Assembly (NCBI RefSeq): GCF_013030265.1
Contig: NZ_WPZQ01000007.1
Coordinates: 248,001 to 312,000, forward strand
DNA from: Ruegeria arenilitoris
Lineage (GTDB): Bacteria > Pseudomonadota > Alphaproteobacteria > Rhodobacterales > Rhodobacteraceae
Direction: 5' to 3'
DNA length: 64,000 nt
Part shown: piece by piece, positions 46,492 to 55,724 of the stretch
Numbering within the stretch: the first letter of the stretch is position 1
Layout of the letters: every line of letters starts with the position of its first letter
Translations under genes and position numbers: made by a program
Notes under the pieces: generated by a model
The model's database searches: none
Told to the model about the DNA's origin: nothing
What the model saw: only the letters and a program-made list of their open reading frames with translations

Positions 46492-47856
46492 ATGATACGC
46501 TCAAATATTGTATCTGGATCTGCCTTTACTACGGCATTGTATGCAGCGGTGGTAATCCTCCTTTCAGTTACAGCACTGGCATTTTTAACATTTGAAAGAA
46601 TTCGTGGCGATTTGCAGCGGGAAATGGACTCGTTGTTGATTGATGAAATGCGCTTCATTCAAGAGATTCTGGACGATAACGACAACGATTCCGATGTCGT
46701 GCAAGCGATTGATGACGCGACTCTCTGGTTGCCTTTCGACACCAGTTTGATTGGCCTCTTCGATAGTCAAGGGAAGCGTTTGGCTGGAAATATCGACGAA
46801 TACCCGTCCTTTCGGGGTTGGGGTGAAATCGAAGATGATGGGATTATTCTGGGAGGTAAAAAGCGTATCCATAGGGTAAATGTACAAACTTACCGCGGCT
46901 TTGTAATCGTCGTTGGTCGCGATCTTGCATTTGTAAAAAGCACACTTCGATCGTTGGCCTGGTCTTTGGTAGCGATCGGGTTGGGAGCGACTTTGTGCAC
47001 ACTGTTGGTCGGCTATATCTCCAGCATAAGAACATATCGTAAACTCGATCAAATGGCGAAAACGCTCAATAAGGTCTCAAGAGGGGAAGTCAAAGCAAGA
47101 CTCCCAGTCGGGAAAAACAATGATCAGATAGACCGGATTGCTCGGCTAATGAACGGCCATCTCGACAACCTGACAGTTTTGATGTCCACGACGCGATCGG
47201 CCGCTGCCGCCATCGCACATGATCTGAAAAACCCGCTCACCCACGCTTATATCGCGCTTCAGGAAGCGAAGGATTCATTGCGTTCGGATGGTCAATCCAT
47301 GGAACCGATCAACCAGATTCAATCTGAACTTGATCGTCTCAAATGGACATTCGAAACAGTTTTGCGGATCAACCGCATTGAAGAAGGAAACAATTCCAAG
47401 GCGTTCAGCTATCTGGATTTGAGTAGATTGGGTCGAGAAGCTGTTGAGAATATGATCCCGCTTGCGGAAGTGAAGAGCCAAAGTCTCGCTTTTGTGGATA
47501 ACCAATCGGGGCGTACACTAATCGAAGGCGATGAGGGTATGCTGAAACAGCTCTGTGCAAACCTCTTACAGAACTCAATTGATCATTGCCCGGAGAATTC
47601 CAGAATTCTACTGACTGTTGAACAAGAAGAAAGTACCATTACTCTTTCGGTAATTGACAATGGCCCCGGCGTTCCCGAAAACTCACTGAGTAAGCTTTTT
47701 GTGCCTTTCTATAAGCTAGACACTGAACGGAACAGTATTGGGAACGGTTTGGGTTTGGCGCTGGTGAAAGCTATTGCAGATCATCATTCAGCGCTCTTAG
47801 CGGCTACAAACAATTCACCTGGATTCACGGTTTCAATTCAGTTCGAAGTTGCGTAG
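46492..47856 (+). CDS. sensor histidine kinase with intact phospho-accepting His
   Basis: A 454-residue membrane kinase. Two spans (FTTALYAAVVILLSVTALAF and LVAIGLGATLCTLLVGYIS) enclose a periplasmic domain of about 120 residues; a HAMP-like linker follows. The phospho-acceptor is His243 in AAIAHDLKNPLTHAYIA. The ATP domain has NLLQNSIDHCPENS, VIDNGPGVPENS and IGNGLGLALVK. It aligns end to end with the His-less protein at 44151-45521. The ATG at 46492 (MIRSNIVSG) matches the paralogue start (MGRSSILSG); an ATG at 46459 is less likely. It probably phosphorylates the upstream OmpR-type regulator. Confidence 0.9.
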   Translation: MIRSNIVSGSAFTTALYAAVVILLSVTALAFLTFERIRGDLQREMDSLLIDEMRFIQEILDDNDNDSDVVQAIDDATLWLPFDTSLIGLFDSQGKRLAGNIDEYPSFRGWGEIEDDGIILGGKKRIHRVNVQTYRGFVIVVGRDLAFVKSTLRSLAWSLVAIGLGATLCTLLVGYISSIRTYRKLDQMAKTLNKVSRGEVKARLPVGKNNDQIDRIARLMNGHLDNLTVLMSTTRSAAAAIAHDLKNPLTHAYIALQEAKDSLRSDGQSMEPINQIQSELDRLKWTFETVLRINRIEEGNNSKAFSYLDLSRLGREAVENMIPLAEVKSQSLAFVDNQSGRTLIEGDEGMLKQLCANLLQNSIDHCPENSRILLTVEQEESTITLSVIDNGPGVPENSLSKLFVPFYKLDTERNSIGNGLGLALVKAIADHHSALLAATNNSPGFTVSIQFEVA

Positions 47857-47895
47857 TAAGCCTTTACATTTGAGCAATTCCGCCATGGCGTTTTG

Positions 47896-48110
47896 GGTTC
47901 TGGAAAACATGATCTCAATCCGATTGCGGCGTTTGTAGCAGCGCTTGTCGTATCGGACAGTTGTCCTGCGCTGTTTGTGGCCTGAGCCTACTTTTCTATG
48001 CTTGCCGCGGTGAACGTCGACTATGAGCCCACTATTCAAAATGCTCCGCGAATGAATGTCAGCTTTCCGCGGAAAGCGATCCAGTGGCCCCCGCCAATAA
48101 ATGCTGCTCC
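47896..48110 (-). pseudogene. IS5-type transposase fragment
   Basis: On the minus strand, TTVRYDKRCYKRRNRIEIMF matches the C-terminal DDE region of IS5-family transposases, where the catalytic Glu lies in an RNxIE context. Only this last segment survives; the following conserved block (RYDR) is missing and the upstream part is not recognisable. It lies between the second kinase and the beta-lactamase genes in the 337-base gap and marks past insertion activity. Confidence 0.7.
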
Positions 48111-48193
48111 CGCAATTTTCTGGGCGATGGCGGACTTGCTGCCATAGGACGTTTGGCTTCGCTCTATTTGCCGCAAGAGCGCAATGCGTGCAT

Positions 48194-49057
48194 TTATCGG
48201 GCGTTAATCTCAGCAATCATAGCCTGACCAATTTCCGAAACCACCTGATTGCGAAGCGCGAAATCAGCATCACTTTCGGTGAGATAGATCGCTGCAAAGT
48301 AGTGAGCACCCTCCTCCGGCTCGATGAATGCAATGATCGCGCGGGAGCCATTGCCACCTGCCCCGGTCTTATCGCCAATCACCCAGCCTTCGGGAAGATG
48401 AGTCCGGATCAAAGCATCGGCTACCTGATCGTCAATCATCCACTGGCGTAACTGCGCCGCAGACGAAGGTTCCAGAACATCGCCTAAAAGCAACGCTTCC
48501 AATGTAGTTAGGACCGCCGAAGGTGTAGAGGTGTCCCGAGGATCTCCAGGGGCCGCCTCATTCAAAGCTGTTTCCCAGCGGTCCAAACGTGTGGTCTGAT
48601 CGCCGATATAGCGCAGGAAGGCGGTCAGCCCCTCCGGACCGCCCACGGTATCAAGCAATAGGTTGCCTGCCGTGTTGTCGCTCAGCGCCACTGTTGCCTC
48701 ACAGAGTTCGCCAACTGTCAGCCCATTTTGCAGGTGGTTCTCGGTCACCGGGGAATAGGTCACCAGATCATCTGCCGAATAGGTCACGCGACGGCTCAGA
48801 TCTTCCTGCCCCGCATCCACACGCGCCAGAACCGCGCCGCACAGGAGGGACTTGAACGTGCTCGACATCGGAAACCGCTCTTCTGAACGCATGGAAATTT
48901 CCCAATCTGAAGAAGCGTCGCGCAGCACAACCCCGATGCGCGCATCAAGACGGTTTTCCCAAGTGGTGACAGTCTGTTGTAGGTGCTGCGCCCACGACGG
49001 AGCCGCAGTCCCTGCGATCAAAGCGGCACTCAGAACTGCCCAAACATAAGCCTTCAT
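48194..49057 (-). CDS. bla: class A beta-lactamase
   Basis: A 287-residue serine beta-lactamase with a signal peptide (MKAYVWAVLSAALIAGTAAP, SWA|Q). All class A motifs are visible: nucleophile Ser66 and Lys69 in SSTFK (Ambler 70/73), SDN in VALSDNTAGN (130-132), Glu in RWETALNEA (166), and KTG in VIGDKTGAGG (234-236). It hydrolyses beta-lactam rings in the periplasm. It is divergent from an AmpR-type regulator 207 bases away, the classic inducible arrangement. An IS5 remnant lies just downstream. The spectrum cannot be read from sequence. Confidence 0.93.
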   Translation of the reverse strand: MKAYVWAVLSAALIAGTAAPSWAQHLQQTVTTWENRLDARIGVVLRDASSDWEISMRSEERFPMSSTFKSLLCGAVLARVDAGQEDLSRRVTYSADDLVTYSPVTENHLQNGLTVGELCEATVALSDNTAGNLLLDTVGGPEGLTAFLRYIGDQTTRLDRWETALNEAAPGDPRDTSTPSAVLTTLEALLLGDVLEPSSAAQLRQWMIDDQVADALIRTHLPEGWVIGDKTGAGGNGSRAIIAFIEPEEGAHYFAAIYLTESDADFALRNQVVSEIGQAMIAEINAR

Positions 49058-49264
49058 AGGTCTTCCCTACTTCCTTCTTGAAGACGTAAATTCTTGTCCC
49101 TTCAAATACGCTGAAAAGGCAAACCGCGAAGGTTTCTGCGATGATACGTCGTTCGAAAATCACTGTACTGTCATTGATACAATTCATGAGGATCGTGCTA
49201 AAATCTTTTCATTCGGCGCACAAACGACTAATTGTCAAACTCCGCATAAGAAAAAGTAATGCCT

Positions 49265-50131
49265 ATGGATCGCCCCAACATCCCTCTCAATGCGCTGCGC
49301 AGCTTTGAGGCCGCTGCGCGACAGGGCAGTTTCACCAATGCCGCCGTGGAGCTTTGCGTGACCCAAGCGGCTGTCAGCCATCAGATTTTACGCTTGGAAG
49401 AGCAGCTCGGCGCAAAGCTGTTTCACAGGACATCCAAGGGGCTGCTGCTCACCCCGGAAGGTGAGGCATTACTGCCAGTTCTGACCACGAGTCTTGATCG
49501 CATCAGTGGCGTTTTGGATCGGTTCGCGGATGGTCGTTATCATGAAACGCTGAATGTGGGTGTGGTAACGACGTTTGCCGTCGGATGGCTCGCAGAACGC
49601 TTGATTGAGTTTGAAACAGCCCACCCAGGCATTAGTGTTCGCCTTTTTACGAACAACAATCGAGTCGACATTGCCCGCGAGGGCCTCGATCTGGCGATCC
49701 GTTTCGGTGCTGGTCGCTGGCCCGGACTGACCTCGCGTCCTTTGATGGAAACTCCGCTGACACCGATGTGTGCCCCCTCGGTGGCGTCAACACTCAAAGA
49801 CCCCGCAGACTTGCTGAATCAAAGTTTGCTAAGATCTTATCGCGCTGATGAATGGCCCATCTGGTTTAGAGAAGCCGGTATGGTGTCCCCCTATATCGAA
49901 GGTCCAATCTACGATTCTTCTGTCGCCATGGCGGAGCTGGCGGCAAGAGGCTTTGGCGTGGCACTTTTGCCCTATGCCATGTTTGAGGATCAGATATCCG
50001 AGGGGCGGTTGGTGCTCCCTTTCGATACGGAAGTCACAACGGGGAGGTATTGGAGCACGCGGCTCTCCAACAAGGAGCCAACCACTGCCCTCGCGACATT
50101 TGAAGCCTGGCTTTGTAAAACAGCTATGTAA
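49265..50131 (+). CDS. ampR: AmpR-type LysR regulator of the beta-lactamase gene
   Basis: A 288-residue LysR protein closely resembling AmpR: RPNIPLNALRSFEAAARQGS, TNAAVELCVTQAAVSHQILR, and GLLLTPEGEALLPVLTTSLDRI. AmpR senses muropeptides released from the cell wall and activates the divergent bla gene. The ATG at 49265 (MDRPN) matches the family start; an ATG two codons upstream (49259) is also possible. The gap to bla should hold its binding site, though I could not pick one with confidence. Confidence 0.92.
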   Translation: MDRPNIPLNALRSFEAAARQGSFTNAAVELCVTQAAVSHQILRLEEQLGAKLFHRTSKGLLLTPEGEALLPVLTTSLDRISGVLDRFADGRYHETLNVGVVTTFAVGWLAERLIEFETAHPGISVRLFTNNNRVDIAREGLDLAIRFGAGRWPGLTSRPLMETPLTPMCAPSVASTLKDPADLLNQSLLRSYRADEWPIWFREAGMVSPYIEGPIYDSSVAMAELAARGFGVALLPYAMFEDQISEGRLVLPFDTEVTTGRYWSTRLSNKEPTTALATFEAWLCKTAM

Positions 50132-50577
50132 CTCAATCTACCGCCCCTTATCATGTTCCTAACATTGCGGGACTCTTGGCTGATTTTGCCGCTCTTTGCA
50201 CGGAGACCCGGTTCACTTGCGGGGCCTCGCTTTTTGCCTTGCTCTTCAGCGATCTACGCAGTGTCCTCAGCTATTCGGAGTTGTCTCAATAGGATGAGCG
50301 GGTATTTAAATACGACGCAATGTGACTGAATAGCAGACTATTGTGGTGTCGTAGCGTGAGCTTACTTTGTTGCGCTCAACTGTCAGTTACCGCCATGTAT
50401 TGAATGTCTGGGATGCGCGGTTCGTAAATTGCCGCGATATAGAATATGGGCTCTTACCTCCAACCGATGACCTCCACTGTGAAGATTAGCTGTGAGCCCA
50501 AAGCAGAATTTGCTTTTCCGAAGCATAGTCTGTCTTTCTGAACTCTAGATTTGTACTTTAGTTGACCGCCTCCGCAA
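50132..50577. other. intergenic region between ampR and the AsmA gene
   Basis: No gene seen. It contains family A copy 10 at 50390-50505. Confidence 0.4.
50390..50505 (+). repeat. intergenic repeat family A, copy 10
   Basis: TTGAATGTCTGGGATGCGCG, then GGGCTCTTACCTCCAACCGA and GCTGTGAGCCCAAAGCAG. The middle is shortened. Confidence 0.7.
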
Positions 50578-53229
50578 CTACTGCAGTTGCAATATATCCG
50601 GAACGCATAGTTTTCTTTGTTCCGGCATTTTGTCTGCACCATCCGACCGTTTCAGTCGTTTCGGACCGTCTTTGACCTTAATCTTCGGTTTGGCTAGCGG
50701 GCCCTTTAAGGTCACTGGCCAGGGGCTTTTCGAAAGAGGTTCGCCAATCTTGCGGGGCTGTAGATTCAGGTCCAAAACCTTGCCCGCCATATCAACACCG
50801 CCGAAGACGACAACTTGGACATGATCTGTTTCTAGTGTGGTTTGTTTCGTCGAAATTTTTCCATTGGAAATACTGATAGGTGCGCGCAAACACACGATTG
50901 GCGCAACCTTTTGTTTCTTCTTGGTAAATACCCATGGGAGTACCCCCAACCCTGCCAGATCTAGAAGCTGGGTCTCGATCGAGCCATCACGCATTGAAAC
51001 TGTGGCATTGCCGCTCATGCTATTAGCGAAATGTTTGGCTGAATCTGTTCCTCCGGTCACCGAAAAATCTGCATAGATCGTGCCGCTTGCGCCCTTTTTG
51101 AAGTTCAGGCTGTGAAGAATTTCATCTAGCTGCCAGCCACCTGCCTTGCCGGTCAACGTGAGCAGATGCGCGTCGTTCGACAGATCCATTTGCCCACTGA
51201 CGTCGAAATGAGCGCCTCCGTATTCAAACTTCAGTGGTCCTGCCTTAAGCTCGTTTTTGTTGAGCGTCACTTCGCTTTGCAAACTGCTGATGCCCTTGGC
51301 ACCTTCGATGTGCCGAAGGTCAACGTCGACATCCATGTCCATACCGGACAAGAGAATTGAGCGCCCGATAGGTTTAAGCGTTACATCTCTTAACGCGCCT
51401 TGGTCGCCCTCGTCTTCTTTCTTAGTTTCTTTCTCTTCCGGCTCTGGGCCGCCTAGTTTCCGCAACTGTGCGGCAGCCTGAACGATAGTTCGGATCTGAT
51501 CTATCTTTATCAGGTCACTCTCAATGGAACCCTGAAGCACCGGGTCACTTGTTGCATCATCAAGATCGGCCATAATCTGCAAGATAGAGTCGGCGACCTC
51601 AACATTGGCACTCGCGTTCCAATCAGTGCCTTCGCTAACGAGGTTGATTTTAAGGCGAGCCTGCCCTGTTTCCACACGTTCAAGCGACAGTGCCTCCAAA
51701 AGGTCCGCTCCGGATGGGACTGAGACATCAATTGCCAAATCCAGATCCTCGAATTTGAGTACATTCTCGACAGTGCCATGCACCTCAAGGTTCCAGACGT
51801 CCGTATCGCTTGTCTTTCCATCCAAATTCGTCAGCGAAAGCTGATTGATGTCGCCGTTCAAATGGAAGTCACCGGAAAACCTGCCAAGCTGGTCGTCTGG
51901 TCCCAACAATTCTGGCGAGATCAAACTGCTTGCCGGTATGTCCATTAGGCCTTCTGCTGATATGCCTTGCAACTGAAGAGCGTCATCGACCGAACCGTTC
52001 AAAATGATAAACGGATCGGCTGGGTTCCCAATTCTAAGGTTGATGTTTCCGACCTTTAAGGCGCCTTCTGGTGTTCTGGAAAGCTCGGAGAACTTAATCG
52101 GTGGGGGGCCTTCGCCGGACGTGTCCAACGTGAAACCGTTGGTCTTTATGACCATTTGTCGCTGCGGCACCTGCCCAGGCACACTGTCGATAACCATGTC
52201 GACCGCGATAAGTTTAAGATCATATCGCGATGCGGCAGGGGCTGGTTCAGCATCTTCAGGGTATAACCGAATGCGGGTTGTCAACGATACGTCTTCCGGA
52301 TTTCCCAGTTCCCCGATCTGCCCCGTCAGCGAAAGGCTTTGCCCGCCATCTAATTTCGCCAATACAGATAGGTCATCAATCCGTGCTACGCCGTCGACTG
52401 ATGTGAATGTTGCGCCGATATTCCCTGTACCTTCCAAAACGCGGCTCAGCTTCAGGATATCAAGAAGCTGGCCAAGTTCGGCAATCTCTACGGTCGTTGC
52501 CACTTGCAGACCGTTCTCTTGAGGAACTTCCTCGGCGACAATCGAAATCTGTTCGAAGTTCACCGCCAACCGAAACGGGTCTTCCGTGGGGAATGTCGCG
52601 TTCAGATCAAACCTCTCTCCGTTCAGCGAACCGGTCCCGACTGCCGTCGCAACGTCGGTTTCCGTATCGCGCTTCAATTGCAACTCAGGAAGTTTCAGAT
52701 CCAGCTCAAGCCCGTTTTGATCACTTTGATAAAGAACGGAGATATCGGTCAGATCGATTTCGTGGTCCGTTAAAATTCCGGCCAAAGGCAAATTTAGAGG
52801 ATCAGCAGGCTTTCCGGCTTCAACATCCGCTTGGGAAATGGACTGCCAGTTTCCGAAGCCATCTTTGTCCGTGATCAGGTTCAGGTGAACACCCGAGATT
52901 GAAAGACCACTCAGCGACAGTTTACTGTTCCAGAGGTCGCGTGCGGACACTTCAAACTCTATCTCATCGATTGCTGCAAGGTTCACTTCAGCATTCGGAG
53001 AACCGGGTAGTTCCAACCCTGCCGCTGACACATGCAATTGCCGACCAAGACCCAGACGCACTTCATCTTCAATTCTAACGTCCTGACCAAGTTTGTTAGA
53101 GATCAGTTTTTCGACGAAAGTAGTCCTGACCGAAGAAAACAACGCAGAAGACAGAAAAAGCCAAGCTGCCAACATAGCGACACACGCGACAGCGAAACAA
53201 ATCAATATACCTTTTGCAACGTATCGCAC
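50578..53229 (-). CDS. AsmA family protein
   Basis: An 883-residue envelope protein with one N-terminal membrane span (GILICFAVACVAMLAAWLFL) and a long beta-rich repeat of the AsmA fold. The start FVEKLISNKLGQDVRIEDEV and the C-terminal AsmA_2 region (GASGTIYADFSVTGGTDSAK, ANSMSGNATVSMRDGSIE) are typical. AsmA-like proteins bridge the periplasm and are linked to phospholipid transport to the outer membrane. Charged low-complexity residues EPEEKETKKEDEGDQG occur near 595-610. It is monocistronic. Confidence 0.9.
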   Translation of the reverse strand: MRYVAKGILICFAVACVAMLAAWLFLSSALFSSVRTTFVEKLISNKLGQDVRIEDEVRLGLGRQLHVSAAGLELPGSPNAEVNLAAIDEIEFEVSARDLWNSKLSLSGLSISGVHLNLITDKDGFGNWQSISQADVEAGKPADPLNLPLAGILTDHEIDLTDISVLYQSDQNGLELDLKLPELQLKRDTETDVATAVGTGSLNGERFDLNATFPTEDPFRLAVNFEQISIVAEEVPQENGLQVATTVEIAELGQLLDILKLSRVLEGTGNIGATFTSVDGVARIDDLSVLAKLDGGQSLSLTGQIGELGNPEDVSLTTRIRLYPEDAEPAPAASRYDLKLIAVDMVIDSVPGQVPQRQMVIKTNGFTLDTSGEGPPPIKFSELSRTPEGALKVGNINLRIGNPADPFIILNGSVDDALQLQGISAEGLMDIPASSLISPELLGPDDQLGRFSGDFHLNGDINQLSLTNLDGKTSDTDVWNLEVHGTVENVLKFEDLDLAIDVSVPSGADLLEALSLERVETGQARLKINLVSEGTDWNASANVEVADSILQIMADLDDATSDPVLQGSIESDLIKIDQIRTIVQAAAQLRKLGGPEPEEKETKKEDEGDQGALRDVTLKPIGRSILLSGMDMDVDVDLRHIEGAKGISSLQSEVTLNKNELKAGPLKFEYGGAHFDVSGQMDLSNDAHLLTLTGKAGGWQLDEILHSLNFKKGASGTIYADFSVTGGTDSAKHFANSMSGNATVSMRDGSIETQLLDLAGLGVLPWVFTKKKQKVAPIVCLRAPISISNGKISTKQTTLETDHVQVVVFGGVDMAGKVLDLNLQPRKIGEPLSKSPWPVTLKGPLAKPKIKVKDGPKRLKRSDGADKMPEQRKLCVPDILQLQ

Positions 53230-53801
53230 GTACTTCTCCTAAATTTCCGATTCATCCAGTGGGTAGCCTAGAACATTTAATCATTAAGTTAATCGAATAT
53301 ATGGTGTGCAATTTTACTGAACTCTGAATGATCTTGAATGCATAATTGGTATTCTTGCCAATTTGATCGAGCCGCTGACAAATGAGTAGATGGTAATCTT
53401 TCGGTTTTTTGCTGCTTGCCCAGCTTCTAAACAGCGGGTTTGAAGTGGGTCAAACTTGTCAAAACGGACGCGTTGCATGAGTGCTGACTACATCGGTCCG
53501 ACCAACCCACCAACCGACAGAAAGCAGGGTTCTTTCGATACTCTTCAGTTATTCAATAACTGCTAAATATGAATTCATCAAACAATGATGACACGACGAG
53601 CTCACCACCCGGAAAAGCAAAAGGAACAGGCTTTACTTCTAAGGACGGTAACGAAGGCTTATATTGATCATGATGCCAATCCTTGCCTTAAAGTGTTTTG
53701 GAGTAACTTAGATGAACTGTGAGATCAGTGTTAAAGTTCCGCATGGCGGCCGTGCGCTTCTCTGCGTCTAACTAAGCCACGCTGAATGTCCGCATGTCGC
53801 G
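53230..53801. other. intergenic region of 572 bases
   Basis: No convincing gene. A 32-codon frame starting at 53570 (MNSSNNDDTTSSPPGKAKGT) has no supporting ribosome-binding site. Weak family A likeness around 53740-53800 was not counted. Confidence 0.35.
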
Positions 53802-54443
53802 TTACACGTCGCTGTGTCTTACAAGTGCCAAGGCACAGCCGAGGGAGACAAGCAGAGCACCACAAGTGCGGTCGATCCAGAGTGATCCGCTGTCGTTCAG
53901 CAACTGCATCGCTTTGGTACCCAGCCCGGCATAAGCGGTCATCACCATCACATCGATCGCGATAAAGATACCCGCGAGCCTGGCATATTGCGTTAGCAGC
54001 GGTTCCATCGGGTTCAGAAACTGAGGCAGAAAAGCGGTGAAGAACAAGTATCCCTTGGGGTTCGTCACAGCCACGAAGAAGCTCTTTCTGAATATCGCCA
54101 GAGCGCGACGACCCGGTATCGCACAACGCACATTTGCCCGGTTCGTTTCCAATCCCAGTTCCCCCGACGACCGTAGCATCTGAATGCCCAGCCACACTAG
54201 ATAGGCGACACCGATCCATTTCACCAAGTTGAACAGCACCGCCGAAGTGATCAGAACAGCACCCAAACCTAACGCTGCCGCCGCGATTAGCACTCCATCG
54301 GAAATCGCAGCGCCTGCGATCCCGTAACCGGCATATGCCATTCCAAACCGCGACCCGTTGGACAGCGCTAAAAGTACGGTGGGTCCGGGTGTCATCACGA
54401 TAATCAGTGCGAGCAAGCCAAAGGAAAAAAGCGAAATTTCCAT
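53802..54443 (-). CDS. LysE family amino acid exporter
   Basis: A 213-residue RhtB/LysE-type transporter with six spans. The diagnostic N-terminus is FGLLALIIVMTPGPTVLLAL, then GSRFGMAYAGYGIAGAAISD; VAVTNPKGYLFFTAFLPQFL is also typical. It exports amino acids or related amphipathic metabolites. GGAG lies 9 bases before the ATG. It precedes another minus-strand membrane gene and the TetR gene, which may regulate both. Confidence 0.9.
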   Translation of the reverse strand: MEISLFSFGLLALIIVMTPGPTVLLALSNGSRFGMAYAGYGIAGAAISDGVLIAAAALGLGAVLITSAVLFNLVKWIGVAYLVWLGIQMLRSSGELGLETNRANVRCAIPGRRALAIFRKSFFVAVTNPKGYLFFTAFLPQFLNPMEPLLTQYARLAGIFIAIDVMVMTAYAGLGTKAMQLLNDSGSLWIDRTCGALLVSLGCALALVRHSDV

Positions 54444-54567
54444 CGGTTAATCTCCGAGTTGAGGTGGAAGACAGAGCCAAGCCCGTCAAAAGCACCACCA
54501 CGTTGCTAGCTAGTGTTCAGTACGTGTTCCAGTACTGCCAGCTTGGCTAATGGCTGTGCCATCAGGT

Positions 54568-54969
54568 TCACCCCGTAGAGGATGCATTCATCTGACCGAC
54601 TTCATGCTTTTGCTGGGCTGCAATTATGACCCTGACAAAGATGACTAGAGCGGCGAGCTGACCCAAAAAAACAGCAGGCCAGATCAGGGCTAGCTGCGCA
54701 TCGAAGTATTTCTGCGGTCCAAAGGACACCAGCGCCATCAGCGCGGCCAGGATGCTGAGGCTCCGCCCTGCTGCATTTGTAAGAGGTTGCAGGATTATTG
54801 CGGACAGGGCGACGGACACCGAAGCACCTAGGAACGGAGCAATGCCGAACAGTGGCGTAGACACCGGCGGGTGTGGCCTGATCCCCGCATAAAGTGCTGA
54901 GAGCATGATCAGCTGTAGCAGGACTAACGTTGTAAGAGCTGCCAGGGTCTGCCGGTCGTGTTGGTTCAT
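54568..54969 (-). CDS. membrane protein of unknown function
   Basis: A 133-residue protein with about four spans (LAALTTLVLLQLIMLSALYA, PFLGASVSVALSAIILQPL, LSILAALMALVSFG, LALIWPAVFLGQLAALVIFV). The ATG at 54969 follows GGAGAGTGAA. It is divergent from a TetR gene 87 bases away and next to the two TetR-type operators, so it is probably the regulated target. No family recognised. Confidence 0.75.
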   Translation of the reverse strand: MNQHDRQTLAALTTLVLLQLIMLSALYAGIRPHPPVSTPLFGIAPFLGASVSVALSAIILQPLTNAAGRSLSILAALMALVSFGPQKYFDAQLALIWPAVFLGQLAALVIFVRVIIAAQQKHEVGQMNASSTG

Positions 54970-54984
54970 TTCACTCTCCAAAAG

Positions 54985-55031
54985 CGTAATTGATATTACG
55001 GTTGAAGATATCCGTATTTTTAATTACGGAT
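54985..55031. promoter_or_regulatory. two inverted repeats between divergent membrane protein and TetR genes
   Basis: CGTAAT-TGAT-ATTACG (54985-55000) is a perfect 6+4+6 repeat. ATCCGTA-N8-TACGGAT (55010-55031) is a perfect 7+8+7 repeat sharing the TACGG half. They fill the 87-base gap and are the likely binding sites of the TetR protein. Confidence 0.75.
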
Positions 55032-55056
55032 GTTGTCAATGTGCAGGAGAAAAAAT

Positions 55057-55653
55057 ATGCGCGAAGAGAAAAGATCACTGCGCCAGCAGCAGATCGAGGC
55101 GGCGGCCTATGAGGTGCTGGAGGCGAAAGGATATGGCGGCACGTCGATGCTGGGCATCGCCAAGCAAGCACGCGCCTCGAATGAAACTCTTTACAACTGG
55201 TATGGCGACAAGCAGGGCCTGTTTCAGGCGCTCGTCACGCGAAACGCAGAAGAAGTGAAAATCCATCTGGAATCCGAACTGGAAACCGGTCACGATGCAC
55301 TGTCTATTTTGGAAACGTTTGGACCGAAACTTCTGAACCTTCTTACCGGCGAGAGAGCCGTCGCCCTTAACCGTGCCGCCGCCGCAGACAGCAGTGGTGA
55401 GCTTGGTGCTACATTATCAAAGGCAGGGCGCGAGGCAGTCATCCCCCTTCTGGAGCAAGTATTGGTGCGCGCCAGAGACGAAGGCCAATTGAACTTTGAT
55501 AATACAGGGGAAGCTGTAGGACTTTACCTTGATCTGCTCATCGGCGATCAGCAGATTAGACGCGTCATCGGGCGCCTTCCTATCCCATCGGCATCCGTAT
55601 GCGAGGACCGCGCGCAACGGGCCGTGAACTATCTCCGCCAGCTTCTGGCCTAA
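55057..55653 (+). CDS. TetR family transcriptional regulator
   Basis: A 198-residue repressor. The helix-turn-helix is EAAAYEVLEAKGYGGTSMLG and IAKQARASNETLYNWYGDKQ; the C-terminal half (GDQQIRRVIGRLP) is that of AcrR-like proteins. The ATG at 55057 follows GTGCAGGAGAAAAAAT; an upstream ATG at 55030 lies inside the operator. It is divergent from the small membrane protein and LysE genes. Confidence 0.9.
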   Translation: MREEKRSLRQQQIEAAAYEVLEAKGYGGTSMLGIAKQARASNETLYNWYGDKQGLFQALVTRNAEEVKIHLESELETGHDALSILETFGPKLLNLLTGERAVALNRAAAADSSGELGATLSKAGREAVIPLLEQVLVRARDEGQLNFDNTGEAVGLYLDLLIGDQQIRRVIGRLPIPSASVCEDRAQRAVNYLRQLLA

Positions 55654-55724
55654 GCCCCTTCACAACAAGCGCAATTGGAACCTGATAGATAGGCCCTTTT
55701 AGTTCACCTCAAGTCTGCCATTCC

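Noticed and set aside
48194..50131. Beta-lactamase of known clinical type
   Set aside because: Motifs prove class A only; I could not match it to a named enzyme, so no subtype is claimed.
53740..53800. Possible twelfth family A copy near the LysE gene end
   Set aside because: Only GAATGTCCGCATGTCGCG resembles the left half; too short to include.
53731..54501. Minus-strand 256-codon frame overlapping the LysE gene
   Set aside because: It is the shifted frame of the LysE-family gene at 53802-54443, which has clear family motifs; this one reads as basic low-complexity.
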